A DNA stretch of 64,000 bases, taken from assembly GCA_918807975.1 (NCBI GenBank), contig OU964925.1, positions 10,702,798-10,766,797 of the forward strand, written 5' to 3'. Position numbers and translations under genes: made by a program. Position 1 is the first letter of the stretch; each line of letters opens with the position of its first letter. Source of the stretch: Aplidium turbinatum (Eukaryota; Chordata; Ascidiacea; Aplousobranchia; Polyclinidae). Positions 53,819 to 63,655 of this stretch are shown piece by piece. The notes under the pieces were generated by a model. That model was given only the letters and a program-made list of their open reading frames with translations, made no database searches and was not told where the DNA came from.

Positions 53819-54678
53819 AGACAATGGCCATGCCCAAATTATTTTGTGCCCACAAAAATATGTTTTAATATCATTAAATATTGTTTTAACGTTTTAATAT
53901 CTTTGTAATTCATATTGAATGATGAAATAGCAGTACCAAGCTAATCAGATTGAATTATGAGCCGACGCTAACTTAGTCTATGCATTCCTCTGTGTTTATG
54001 AATTGTGTGTTATTGTTATGTCAGCTTATTCTGTAGGTCTATCGTACTATTATAGCATCTAATTGACAAATAAAGTTATTTCTCTCTCTTTTAACGGTTG
54101 TTTTTGCTCCCAAAATTTTTCTTTCCAACTACGTCACTGGTGCGGAACCCCTTTAGACATCTTTGCCAGATAATTCGATTAGTAGCCTGTCAGCCTCATA
54201 GGCTACAATGCCTTGACATGATTTTGGGCTTTTGGGTTGGGAAAAAGCTTTGGGAAAAAGCCATTGGCTTGTGATAATGCATGTTTCGGAAAGATTCTAG
54301 CTTTTTCATACTAATTAAGCTGTCTTCGTGCAATCAGACAACAATATTGTAAGATGAATTGTTGGAATGGACTGACTGTAGATGCTTTTTTAACTAGGCC
54401 TACTCTCTCCCAGAGAACATTTTCCTCCGAGAATTAAAAATAATTCTCTAGTGAGCCACAGTTTGAGAGCCAATGACTTAACCCTTTTGTACCATGCTAT
54501 CTTTTGTAGGCTATTGGAAAAATTCCCAATAAAATTGAAAAAACTATTTGTGAAAAAGATTTAGTTAACTTATTTTATATAGCCGGCACCCGGACGTAAC
54601 AGTTGGTAAAACCAAAAGAATCACTCGCTGCAAAATGCAATCAGCGGTTCAGAATTTTCGTTCTGCAGCAGATCATGT
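53819..54678. other. Between two hAT elements; no gene
   Basis: A stretch at about 53930..54085 ends AATTGACAAATAAAGTTATT followed by TCTCTCTCTTTT and may be the 3' end of a retroposon; this is weak. Otherwise there is nothing to name. Confidence 0.4.
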
Positions 54679-54834
54679 GACTAGAGCAGGGGCGTGCAAC
54701 TGTTTATCGCAATGGGCCACAACGTACAATTATAATGATGCTGAGGGACAGTCTATCGAATAACACATGAATTTATATGAAAAATTTATTTAATGGAAAA
54801 GTACACACAATCAAGTTACACATTGAGTGAGTGA

Positions 54835-54970
54835 TTAATGAGATGTCTGATATCTTCTCTGTCCAGAGATCTTGCCAATGTCAGCTTTGACGGAGGAAGT
54901 GGCAACTTGAAGTTGACTTGACAAGTGCTCATCTGTAAGCTGATTCTTGCATTTTGTCTTGAACAGCTTC
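54835..54970 (-). pseudogene. hAT transposase C-terminal fragment
   Basis: The frame reads MKLFKTKCKNQLTDEHLSSQ, then VATSSVKADIGKISGQRRYQ, then TSH and a stop. It resembles the C-terminus of GTF2IRD2-like (hAT-derived) transposases, which end in ...ADIxxLxxxxxxQxSH. Confidence 0.65.
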
Positions 54971-55151
54971 ATTTTTGAAAAGAACTGCTCTCATAATGCA
55001 ATGCTATCATGCTATAATAATTAGCAGAGTGTTTTGCACAGTAGTGTCGCTTGATATTGTACTCTTTCATTACTGCTATAGTGTTTTGACAAAATAAATC
55101 AGGCAAACAACATCTTGATTGTGTTGAACAACGAAGTAATTTATACACCAC
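54971..55151 (-). pseudogene. hAT transposase N-terminal zinc-finger fragment
   Basis: FCQNTIAVMKEYNIKRHYCA, then KHSANYY, matches the N-terminal zinc finger of GTF2IRD2-like transposases (CLxCxxTIAVxKEYNxxRHYxxKH). The first cysteine is changed in its spacing. It abuts the C-terminal fragment, showing an internal deletion. Confidence 0.7.
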
Positions 55152-55525
55152 TCATTGTTGAACTTCCGTCTTTCATAATCAACCTTCTTTTTCTTACTAT
55201 GCTAAGCTTTTTGTAGAATAAATATTAATATATTCACCACACTGCACCCATAAAGTAAGATTTATGTTACTGAATTATTGCCAGAAGAACAAGGCGGTTT
55301 TCTACAACGCTTACTAATGATGCAACAATAATGCTAATGATGTAATAATGCTAAAAATCAATAATGCCAATGATGACGTTACAAATAACAACATCCTCCG
55401 ATCTAACAGTGAAAACTATTTAAAAATAATGGGCTACTGGATGAAGAATGTGCGGGCCACGTAAATGGGTACCGCGGGCCGTGCTCTGGCCCGCGGGCCG
55501 TATGTTGCACGCCTCTGGACTAGAG

Positions 55526-57167
55526 TGATGCGAAAGTCGCCAGTTGAAACAAAAGTCGCGAAATAGGGAAAAAGTGTCCAGTTATTTTGGAAAGTCAATC
55601 TTTCCATAATGTTTCGACATTTTACCAGTTTAGGAACTTTACATAGTTGTTATTATTTATGAGATGCAGATACAATATTTTCCAATAAATGTAGCCTAAA
55701 ATGTATTATTATCGATTTTGAAAACTATTGCATGTGGTAGCCTATTGCAATCTGGGCAGAAGGATAAGTTTCGATTCCAAAACTGCAAAAAGTAAATGAG
55801 TACAGTTGGCGAACAAAGGTAAGCGTATTATAGATATTCACTAATATGTAAATCGTAGGCTGCACTTCTTCAAGGGTAAAAGTAAAAACCTGTTGGCTAC
55901 TGGTAATTTGATGAGTTGTTTTCTAAATATCCTTGTTATTTTGTGAAAATCACTTGTGCAAAAATACCTCCTTATTGGGACAAATCAATTTTTACCATAA
56001 GCATGGCCACCTGGAGATACGGCCTGATTTGTTACATTTTGATTACTGTACATCCACTGCTAGTGTTTGACTGACATTTTCTGAGATGTTTTTACTTTTT
56101 GCTGTCTCTTTATGATATAAAAGCTTTTCGTTGCTTTGAGGAAGCAGTAGCAAATCAGAAAAAGTAAGTTGAAAAACGCATCATCAGACTGTTATTGAAA
56201 AATTAACAGTCTGATTAAAATCTTCGAAATCAATTTGTCTTTGTTTTTCAACTTCTGAGGATGTTAAAACCTATTGTGTCGTCTGGGGAAAACAGTAAAT
56301 AAGCCGAAAAAATATAATTTTTAGAAAAATTCATTTAAACATTCGCCCAAAGTTGGCAAAATCTGGAAATTTCTGCAAAATGTGACAAATCAGGCCATAT
56401 CTTTAGGTAGCCATGCCATGAGTTTTAACATTCCATCAGTTTACTAACTTTGTAGCCTATATTCGTTCATAATGCTGCATTTTGTATGAAATATATTAAC
56501 ATTTTTCTTTGAGTGTAAAATGTAGCATCAACAGTTTTGGAAAATTTTATATTTGAAATCGCAAAAACAAAATTTGGGAAAATTTTGTTCGCCCCCACAA
56601 AATGTTTTACTTTCTTACGGCTATGATTGCCTAACTACAATTTCTTTGCAATTTCAATAGCCTACAATTTCGTTTGTCAAAAATGTATCACCATCTCAAA
56701 AGCTAGAGACAATGTGAAAAACTCCATGCCATTTATAACACGTAGCCTATAGGCTACACAGCTTACATATTTAGAACATGTAGCCTATTGTTCCTGACAA
56801 ATAAACTATTGTTTGATTGAGATATTTTTATAAATGTCCTCATTTTTGCACTTGCAGCGGACGTGGCGTAGCCTACTGCATGATGAGACGTCCGCTTATG
56901 CACAGTCGTCGTTAGGACGACAACATTTCTGCGCACGATGGTGGCGAGATGTGATCAGGACACGATGGTCTTCAATGTTACATTTATTCTAAATCCAGGT
57001 ATGGGAATGAAGGTGTAACACAGCAAGCATAACGGATTCCCAAAACTAGAACATTGAAGAGAAAACACCAGAACTGAAGTCTAACAACGCGGAAACTAAC
57101 TTAATAATAATAATGCTATGCTGCACCACAAATCTAAAGTGACTTTTTTAGTTTTGTCAATTAGTTA
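55526..57167. other. No supported gene; contains a 420-base palindrome
   Basis: AT-rich sequence rich in TAGCCTA heptamers. The only structure is the palindrome at 55995..56416. Confidence 0.5.
55995..56416. mobile_element. Palindromic repeat element, about 420 bases
   Basis: The outer arms CATGGCCACCTGGAGATACG, then GCCTGATTTGTTACATTTT (56002..56040), and the inverse at 56374..56416 match with few changes. Nearer the centre AAGTTGAAAAAC pairs with GTTTTTCAACTT. The middle is a 12-base perfect hairpin at 56183..56215 (ATCAGACTGTTA and its inverse). A third arm copy lies at 40028, so it is a repeat family. Confidence 0.6.
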
Positions 57168-57192
57168 GTTATAGGCAGAGATGGGCAAGATC

Positions 57193-57330
57193 ACCAGTAT
57201 TGGTGATCTTGAAGATCAAGATCACCAAGAATAGGTGATCTTGAAGATCAAGATCACCAAACTATGTGATCTTGAAGATCAAGATCGTGATCTTGAAGAT
57301 CAAGATCATTTTCAAGATCACTTTTTGTGT
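57193..57330. repeat. Subterminal palindromic array, left
   Basis: Repeats of GATCTTGAAGATCAAGATCA with GATC about every ten bases; at least a dozen GATC sites in 140 bases. Confidence 0.85.
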
Positions 57331-58259
57331 ACTTGAAAAAAAAATCAAGTTTTTGATCAATGATGTTGCATAAAATAATTACTATAAGCAACCTGGGTAA
57401 AGGTATATAGTTGGTATTGCTAACATTTAACTACTCGATCGCTGGCCTAAGAATTGTAATAAGTTAGTGACTGTTGCTATTTAGGCCTATCAATTGTTGA
57501 CGTAGTTTGCGTATAATCGCAACGTCACACCCAAGGCCGAGGTTACACACACTAGTACCGGTTCTGAAAAAGTCGCCAAATTAGTGTTATGCTTTTTATT
57601 TATAATAAATAAATAAAAATAAACTCTGAACTGCATCATTTTTTACCAAATTTTTGTCTGGTTCATGTGGGAGTTTTATTCGTGTTACTAAGTAGTTTTA
57701 ACTTTCACTGTATTATGTCAATGTTTATTGCACCATTGACCCATCTGGCAACCTCGATACTGTTGTCTGTATACAAAAAAGTTCAGAGGCTTTCGGTCAG
57801 ACAAACCGCTCCATACTCAGACCCTAAACATTGTAAACAAGTCTTGGTCTGGTTGATTTTCTGCAATAAACCACTTTACATGACCAAAGTCGGCTAGAGT
57901 CCAGATTTTTTAACACCGCCATTCTAGACTTTTGAAACATCTAAAATTGAGCCAAAGAAAGCAAACATTTCTTTAAAATTCACACATGGAAATTGTGAAC
58001 AAAGTTAAATCATTTTTATTATAAGTCAACATAAAGTAGGCTACACGGAAGTTGACTTCTTTATTATGACCAACACAGAAAACTTTTTTCTATTTGAAAT
58101 GGCAACACTGACCATATTAGATGGACTTTAAATCGTCTTTTGTTGGACACATATCGTATTAACAGTGGCTTAATGTTAGTAGTTGCCACTAATTACTTTG
58201 TATTATACAGTACAAGTTCTAAAAAAATGCCTCTTTCCAGCAAGTAAACTTCAATTTTA

Positions 58260-58363
58260 AAGTGATCTTGATCTTATTGTTCTTCAAGATCAAGATCACA
58301 CAAAAAAAAAGTGATCTTAGATCAAGATCACCAAAAAAAAGTGATCTTCAAGATCAAGATCAC
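58260..58363. repeat. Subterminal palindromic array, right
   Basis: The same unit as at 57193 in shorter form, interrupted by A-runs (CACAAAAAAAAAGTGATCTT). Confidence 0.85.
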
Positions 58364-58513
58364 GCCCATCTCTGGTTATAGGCTATACCTGGGGTCCGCA
58401 AATACTTTTTGGCGCGACCCAAAAAACAATCGTTCGAAATCTTCGCGGCCCAAACGTTTCAGAAGCATATAATTTTGAGCAAAATATTTTGCAATTTAAT
58501 ATCAATTGCAATA

Positions 58514-59796
58514 CGGTCGTCCCCGCTTATTAGGCTAAGCCCACATCGGGACTGGACGATTTCGGGCTTATTAAGCGAGGGACAATTTTCTACCACTCCT
58601 ATACCTTCAGTTATTCCGAAATGGACCAATTTGGGCTTACGCCGGTGAACCTATTAACCGTGGGCTTCGTCGTGTGAGCCTTTGGGGCAGAGGGTCCATC
58701 CTTTTACCACCCCAGATTCACGATGTTCCCAGACTACACTGGAAGGCTACTAGAGAGCAGCCAGTCTTTGGTTTCATCATCCATGACGCGCAGACCTTGC
58801 ACTCCGTTAGGTGGCTTGAAGATGGTACAGTCATAGATGATGTGGTCTGCGGTCTGTTCCTCGGCACCACATTCACAGGAGGAGGAATAGGCCATTCCCC
58901 ATTGGTGCATGGTTGAGCGGAAAAGCCCGACGCCGGTACGAAGACGGTTGAGGCGCACCCATGTCTGTCTTTGTAGTGTCAGGCCGATGGGGCATGTGTC
59001 GGCGTCGATGAACGAATGAAGTCTGGTAGTACTTGACTTCCATTCAGAATCCCATTAATGGTCTGCCTATTGCCCATGTGCCGCAGAGATGTCTTGTTTA
59101 TCAGCTTCGTTGATCAGTAGTTGAGCGGCTGCCACGAATGGGTGTCTTGATTTCATTCGACAAGGGTGCTCGTTTGGGGGAGCAGAGATCTTGTGGTGGA
59201 GAAGATGTTAGGCTCCAGTGCCTGTCGGCCGAGAGACAGAGTGGGTTCTTCGCGACGAAGCTCAGCAGGTTGGATGCCAGCGAAAATGGGGAGATTGTCC
59301 AATGGTGTGAGACGCAGGCATCTGGTCACTGTGCGCAGGGTATTGTTTTTAATGGCAGTGTCGATGTTGTGGCAGTGCGGCACCAAACAGGTGCACACTC
59401 ACAGTGCTCTGCTGAAGAGTAGACAAGAGCTAAGGCTGCTATACGGAAAGTGTCAGCCCTCGCCCCCAGCTGGAACCTGCCAGGCGCTTGAGTAGCGCAG
59501 CGCCGGATGTCAGTTTCTTGCGCAGTGACACCAAATGGTGGTGGTATGTGAGCAATCTGTCCAGTATCACCTCAAGATATTTTGGTTCGGGGCAGAAGGA
59601 CAGAGGTTTTCCATTGTTTTGAACATGTAGCTCACGATCAGCTTCCCGATTGCGTCGGTGGAAAGCTGCTGCCACAGTTTTGGTTTCGCTGAGTTTCAGT
59701 CGGCAGTTCTGGAGATAAGCTGAGAGAGTTTTCATGTCCTTGCTCAAGGTGTCTTTTAGACTTTATAACCGTAGGCTTAATAAGCGGGGACTACTG
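58514..59796. mobile_element. TA-flanked pogo/mariner-type element inside the hAT copy
   Basis: The ends CGGTCGTCCCCGCTTATTAG and, inverted, CAGTAGTCCCCGCTTATTAA agree at 16 or more of 20. TA lies on both sides (58512..58513 and 59797..59798). Such ends are known from Tc1/mariner/pogo-type miniature elements. No transposase frame remains; most of the interior is a LINE fragment. Confidence 0.7.
58680..59760 (-). mobile_element. Non-LTR retrotransposon (LINE) 3' fragment
   Basis: Three minus-strand frames, each matching successive parts of a LINE ORF2 C-terminus: 59747..59439 (RLKLSETKTVAAAFH, then EPKYLEVILDRLLTYHHHL, then LRKKLTSGAALLKRLAG), 59398..59153 (LRTVTRCLRLTPLDNLPIFA, then GIQPAELRREEPTLSLGRQA) and 58958..58734 (RLRTGVGLFRSTMHQWGMA, then CECGAEEQTADHIIYDC). 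The frame changes show decay. The clade is jockey/CR1/I-like, not resolved. GC is higher than in the surroundings. It sits inside the TA-flanked element. Confidence 0.85.
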
Positions 59797-59940
59797 TAGG
59801 ACTACAATCGAAAGTATAAATTTTTTTGTACAAAATTGTACGAAACTCAGCACATCAAAGAGTGTATGATTGTATTTACTTTTGTCATACAAGTTACATT
59901 GATAGTAAATTTAAACTGTTTTGCGACCCCTGGGCTATAC

Positions 59941-60244
59941 CATTGTTGCAGTCACTTAAAAGAACCCCAATTTTGATTGGAAATGTACTGCTGGGAGCAA
60001 CGCAATTACTATTCACGAACACACAATGTAAGGAGACCACAAAACTACGTATGTGTGACGCAATTGTCAGGGTGCGATTAAGCATTCTTAAAAATCCAGT
60101 GCGAAACGCAAGAGTGAGCTTTACGCCTACGGTGTTGCGCAGATTCCAGAATTCTAGCAAAACAAGAGTGGGTGATGCCAGTGAAAGTTTGCGGGAGCTA
60201 GTATACACTCTACTAGCTGCCCTTCTTTATAAAACAAAGACCTA
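59941..60244. other. No supported gene
   Basis: Open on both strands for about 100 codons without a recognised domain. It lies next to a hAT transposase scrap, so it may be decayed transposon. Confidence 0.4.
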
Positions 60245-60336
60245 ACTGTTTCTGCGTTAGCGTACAATCGTGTTGATGAGTTTCAGCATTGAAAAGGCTC
60301 ATTCACCGCTGGCCATGGATGCTGGAAGTGTCAGTG
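60245..60336 (-). pseudogene. hAT transposase dimerisation scrap
   Basis: LTLPASMASGE, then a stop, then AFSMLKLINTIVR matches the hAT C-terminal motif LxLPVTxAxxERSFSxLKLIKxxLR. The stop within a conserved position and the short length show a dead remnant. Confidence 0.6.
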
Positions 60337-60887
60337 GAATATGTAGGCTAAATCATTGAAATATTTGATATACTATATTGTCTAAAAAATTTTATTGCAC
60401 CAAAACGATAGGACATTTTTAGGTGTCATAGATATTGGGAAATTTGTAGTGAGTTCACAGCTCATCTCATTGGTGTTAATGAGCCTGCTTCAGTGGCGTA
60501 GCCAAACCCCCCTCCCCCTTTGAGAAAAACTAAATGGAGAAAACTGAATCACTCTTTTAAATTTTACGAAGCAGATCTTCCGTGTATAAACGCCCTTGCT
60601 ATTATATCCGAACTGCGTGTATGTGGTATCGATGTCTTTTCAATTCTTCCCAAACCAGCTTGCCAAAAAGTGCTGTAAGTGCCTTGCCATTTTGCCCGCA
60701 GTCAACGTTCAGTTCAGTTTGTTTTTATTTCTGACCATCACAACGAAAAAAAAAACAATAGTCTATATGACAAACATAGCAGAGGTCTAGAAAAAGGTAG
60801 AAGCGACAAAACGCGGACGTTATAACGTGCATGACACCAAAGCAGTACAATCAGTTTAAAATATGGCACGGTCGCAACACCTTTAAC
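60337..60887. other. No gene; one TAGCC-type end at 60493
   Basis: AGTGGCGTAGCCAAACCCCC at 60492..60512 matches the end of the elements at 60888 and 62990. The rest is unassigned. Confidence 0.45.
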
Positions 60888-61312
60888 ACAGTAGCGTAGC
60901 CAGGAATTTTGAAAGGGGGGTTTTGACGACCCAGCGGCGGGGGTCTGGGGGGCCTCCCCTAGAAAATTTTGAAAAATTACTTTGAATTTGGTGCATTCTG
61001 AGAGCATTTTCAACAAAAATGTGGTTACGAATATTCCTGAAAAATGGTGGTGTCTGGTGGCATAGCAAAAGGATAAGATCATGTTTTCTTCGGCATTTTT
61101 CGGAAATAAAGCTAAGTCTCTATGTTTTCTTGTTGCTAATTCCTGGCTGAGATGTTTGGTATTGGCAAAACTTGCTCTTTTAATGCAATTTTGTTTAAAA
61201 TTAGGCAATTTTTTTTAGACTGAAAAGCATCATTCTCAATATCGTGACGTCAAACGCGTGCCGAAGGGGGGGGTTGTACCCCCCAAAATCCCCCCTCTTG
61301 GCTACGCCACTG
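60888..61312. mobile_element. Miniature element with GCGTAGCC ends, 425 bases
   Basis: The left end CAGTAGCGTAGCCAGG and, inverted, the right end CAGTGGCGTAGCCAAGAGGG agree at 14 of 16, followed by G- or C-rich runs just inside. The flanks TTTAACAC and GGTAACAC are an imperfect 8-base match. A long minus-strand frame crosses it but has no domain. The family resembles a type found in many aquatic animals; the superfamily is not resolved. Confidence 0.6.
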
Positions 61313-61639
61313 GGTAACACAGACGATAAAAAGTGCTCCCAACAGGAACGCTACTGCTGCAGCAACCAAGTACCCGCCCAGGCTTCCAGTTTGAAGTTGG
61401 TCATTGACATCATCATCATCATCGCCATCAGCATTATTTTTTCCTGCAAAAATTGACGTTTCAGTGACTCATGTTGTTATTATATAATAGAGACCATGGC
61501 CTCGCTTTGTGAACTTTGGCAAAATTGGATGGGGGCGCAAGTCCATCCCTCCGTATGTTTATTATTTAAATTAAACATCAAGAGACGTTAAAGTAATCCA
61601 GAGATCATTGATTCATGAACAATCACTTGGTCAACTTAG
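61313..61639. other. No supported gene
   Basis: Contains a short CATCATCATCATCGCCATCA run at about 61407. Nothing else could be named. Confidence 0.45.
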
Positions 61640-61880
61640 GCAATACGAATGAAAGCACGAAAGGGTACGGGGTACGTGTGTGTGTATCGGTTCCAGGCTT
61701 ACGCCCGGTGGTTGAAGATTTGGATTGAGTAGATAGGAAGGCAGGGAAGCCAATCTCCGTGTCCATCTTCAGGAGTGTCTTAAAGTGTCCTGCCAAAGAC
61801 ACAGCCGCATGCTTTTGAGCGGTGTCGAACCGGCGTCCCTTCGAGTGTCGTGTCAGGGTTCTCACCATTCGGCTATGCAT
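61640..61880 (-). mobile_element. tRNA-derived SINE, minus strand
   Basis: On the minus strand the head reads TAGCCGAATGGTGAGAACCC (box A-like, 61855..61874), then GGTTCGACACC (box B-like, 61821..61831), then GGCTGTGTCTTTGGCAGGAC as body. A fragment of the same family is at 52600. The 3' end and target duplication are unclear. It differs from the SINE at 34942. Confidence 0.6.
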
Positions 61881-62158
61881 TGTGATTCAGTATGGAAGTG
61901 ATGTTTTGATAATTAAGAGAATACCAATCCCAATTAAATTAGTTCAACATTCAAACGTATGAGAACATAACAAATACTGTATCATAAATGCACAAGACCT
62001 GATTACATAGAATAATTACTGGCTTCAATCAACATGCAAAAGTGAAGCAGTATGCGCATGTTTGCAAGGTCCAAAACACAAAAAATCTTTTGGCGATTGG
62101 AAAGCTCACCTGCTTTATTTAAGAATACGTATATATAACAACTCGTGACAGGGACCAC
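61881..62158. other. No supported gene
   Basis: A short AT-rich spacer between a SINE and a miniature element. Confidence 0.4.
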
Positions 62159-62249
62159 TCCCAGACAGCAAAATCAGTCGTTTTTACATTGATTCAACGT
62201 CTGCAGGCAATAAATCAATGTAAAAGTGACAGATTTTTCTGTGTGGGGG
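62159..62249. mobile_element. Palindromic miniature element, complete copy
   Basis: CCCAGACAGCAAAATCAGTC, a T-rich run and TTGATTCAACGTCTGCAG on the left; AATCAATGTAAAAGTGACAG and a GTGTGGGGG end on the right, as inverted arms. It is the same family as the relics in the semaphorin introns and shows that the family is not confined to that gene. Confidence 0.6.
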
Positions 62250-62852
62250 TTGCCATCTCGGAGAAACACACAATGTTTCCTCCAGGACTCCACACTACTC
62301 CTCAACTCCATTGCAATCCATACCGAAAGACATTTGAGGTTCAAGCAATTAAATGGTGGTAATGTTAATTAATGGCATAAGTTAGCAATGATATCATGGT
62401 TGCGGTGTTACAACTTCGAATTGTGGAGAGAAGAAAGTTTGTTCAATGATATCTGATGTTGCACGAACGGTGACAAGAAGTTGATTACCCCGTTTGTAAG
62501 CCAACTCACTGATCTCCTACTATTAATAAGATTAGCTTGATTGCTACCTTAAAGGGGCAGACAAGTCCATTTTCAAATGCAACTTGAGAGTTGAAATACA
62601 TAAAGGGGGTGGGGTATTCAAAAACACGTTGCACTTGTTTTTATTTCTCGGGTGACGTCATCAGAGTACTGCTGGGCAAATATTTTGCTTGTTTGAGGTG
62701 TGGCATACGTTTGCAACAGTGGATAAGATTATTCCAAGTTACAATTGAAGTTCAGATTTAGTTTATTATAGCCTTGGTGCTAGCTTACATCATTTTACAG
62801 ACTACACTAAACTTTTTATTGGACGTTTAACCTAAACATTTTGGGCTAGAGA
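62250..62852. other. No supported gene
   Basis: AT-rich sequence; AAGGGGCAGACAAGTCCATTTT at about 62551 may be a repeat end, but no partner was found. Confidence 0.4.
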
Positions 62853-62945
62853 CCAGAGGTCGGCAACCTTTAGCATTAAAAGAGCCAATGTTCCCAAGTT
62901 TCTTCAAATTAAGACATATTCGGAGCCATAATATGTAACTGTCGA
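62853..62945 (+). mobile_element. hAT-type end, truncated
   Basis: CAGAGGTCGGCAACCTTTAGC, then AAAAGAGCCAATG, is a very common hAT terminal pattern. No inverted partner was seen before the next element starts at about 62992. Confidence 0.5.
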
Positions 62946-62991
62946 GTTGGCCACTAAAACCAAAGGTAATTATAGCCTACACTTCCAATAG

Positions 62992-63655
62992 CGTAGTCAG
63001 AGAAAAAATTTGGGGGGGGGCCAAATATTTGATGAATTGAAGAGAACGACAAAGTGTTTAATTTAAGTCATTTGCAGTGGTGTGTTCCTGGTGGGTTAAG
63101 CAAGGGAAGCAATAAAACTGATGGGGGTTAAAGCGTGCCGAAGACACGCGTAATCTAGGGGGGTCCGGGGGCATGCTCCCCCGGAAATTTTTTGCAAAAT
63201 TACACTCAAATAATGGATTATAGCGCTTTCTGAAACACTTTCAGGGTAATATTTGTATGAAATTTACAGACAGATAAACAGCTATTAACTTATTAAAGGT
63301 AGCTGTTACACACGAACGGGCAAAAATTGCGGCTAAAATTAGAGAACACTAAAAAACTTAGCTACACAAAAACTACAAAAAAAAAACAATTCTGAAATTG
63401 CTTCCACAGGTTAGTTAAAAAAAGCGTAAATCGCGTAAACTTTGCGCGATTTACGATTTTCAAAATTTATTGGTCTCTTTCTGTGTGTCTAAAACAAGTC
63501 CTGGGGGTGTTAATAGCCAGATGTCTTGAAATACAATATAAATTTATACAAATTATATTATATTTTCAACAAAGGGTTTAACTTCGGAATCCAAACTTTG
63601 AAAATCTGGGGGGGGCCATGGCCCCTTTCGCCCCCCCCCTGGCTACGCCTTAACA
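62992..63655. mobile_element. Element with GCGTAGTC/GCGTAGCC ends, 660 bases
   Basis: The left end AGCGTAGTCAGAG runs into a G run; the right end, inverted, AAGGCGTAGCCAGGGGG. It is the same pattern as the element at 60888. The interior has a second G-rich block (GGGGGGTCCGGGGGCATGCTC) at about 63158. Confidence 0.5.

Larger units (their letters stand above)
54687..55517 (-). mobile_element. hAT element, 831 bases, with transposase ends
   Basis: The ends CAGGGGCGTGCAAC and, inverted, CAGAGGCGTGCAAC differ at one position. An 8-base host duplication GACTAGAG flanks it (54679..54686 and 55518..55525) and again fits nnnTAnnn. The interior has both the N- and C-terminal parts of a transposase on the minus strand with the middle lost. 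Confidence 0.85.
57176..58374. mobile_element. hAT-like element with GATC-repeat ends, 1.2 kb
   Basis: The ends CAGAGATGGGC and GCCCATCTCTG are perfect inverted copies. The flanks GTTATAGG at 57168..57175 and 58375..58382 are an exact 8-base duplication. Just inside each end is an array of GATCTTGAAGATCAAGATCA-type units (57193..57330 and 58260..58363), each unit near-palindromic. The middle carries a 76-codon frame without a known domain. It is non-autonomous, with hAT-like size of duplication. Confidence 0.8.
58389..59932. mobile_element. hAT miniature element carrying nested insertions
   Basis: The ends CTGGGGTCCGCAAA and, inverted, CAGGGGTCGCAAA are hAT-like. The 8-base host duplication GGCTATAC (58381..58388 and 59933..59940) fits nnnTAnnn. 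Its own sequence is only about 260 bases (58389..58511 and 59799..59932); the rest is a later insertion. Its left target overlaps the right target of the neighbouring element by two bases. Confidence 0.75.

Noticed and set aside
57193-58363. GATC arrays as a CRISPR or satellite
   Set aside because: No unique spacers, and the arrays sit just inside matching inverted ends with a target duplication, so they belong to a transposable element.
59166-59495. Plus-strand 109-codon frame as a gene
   Set aside because: It is the complement of the LINE fragment, whose minus-strand frames carry clear LINE motifs.
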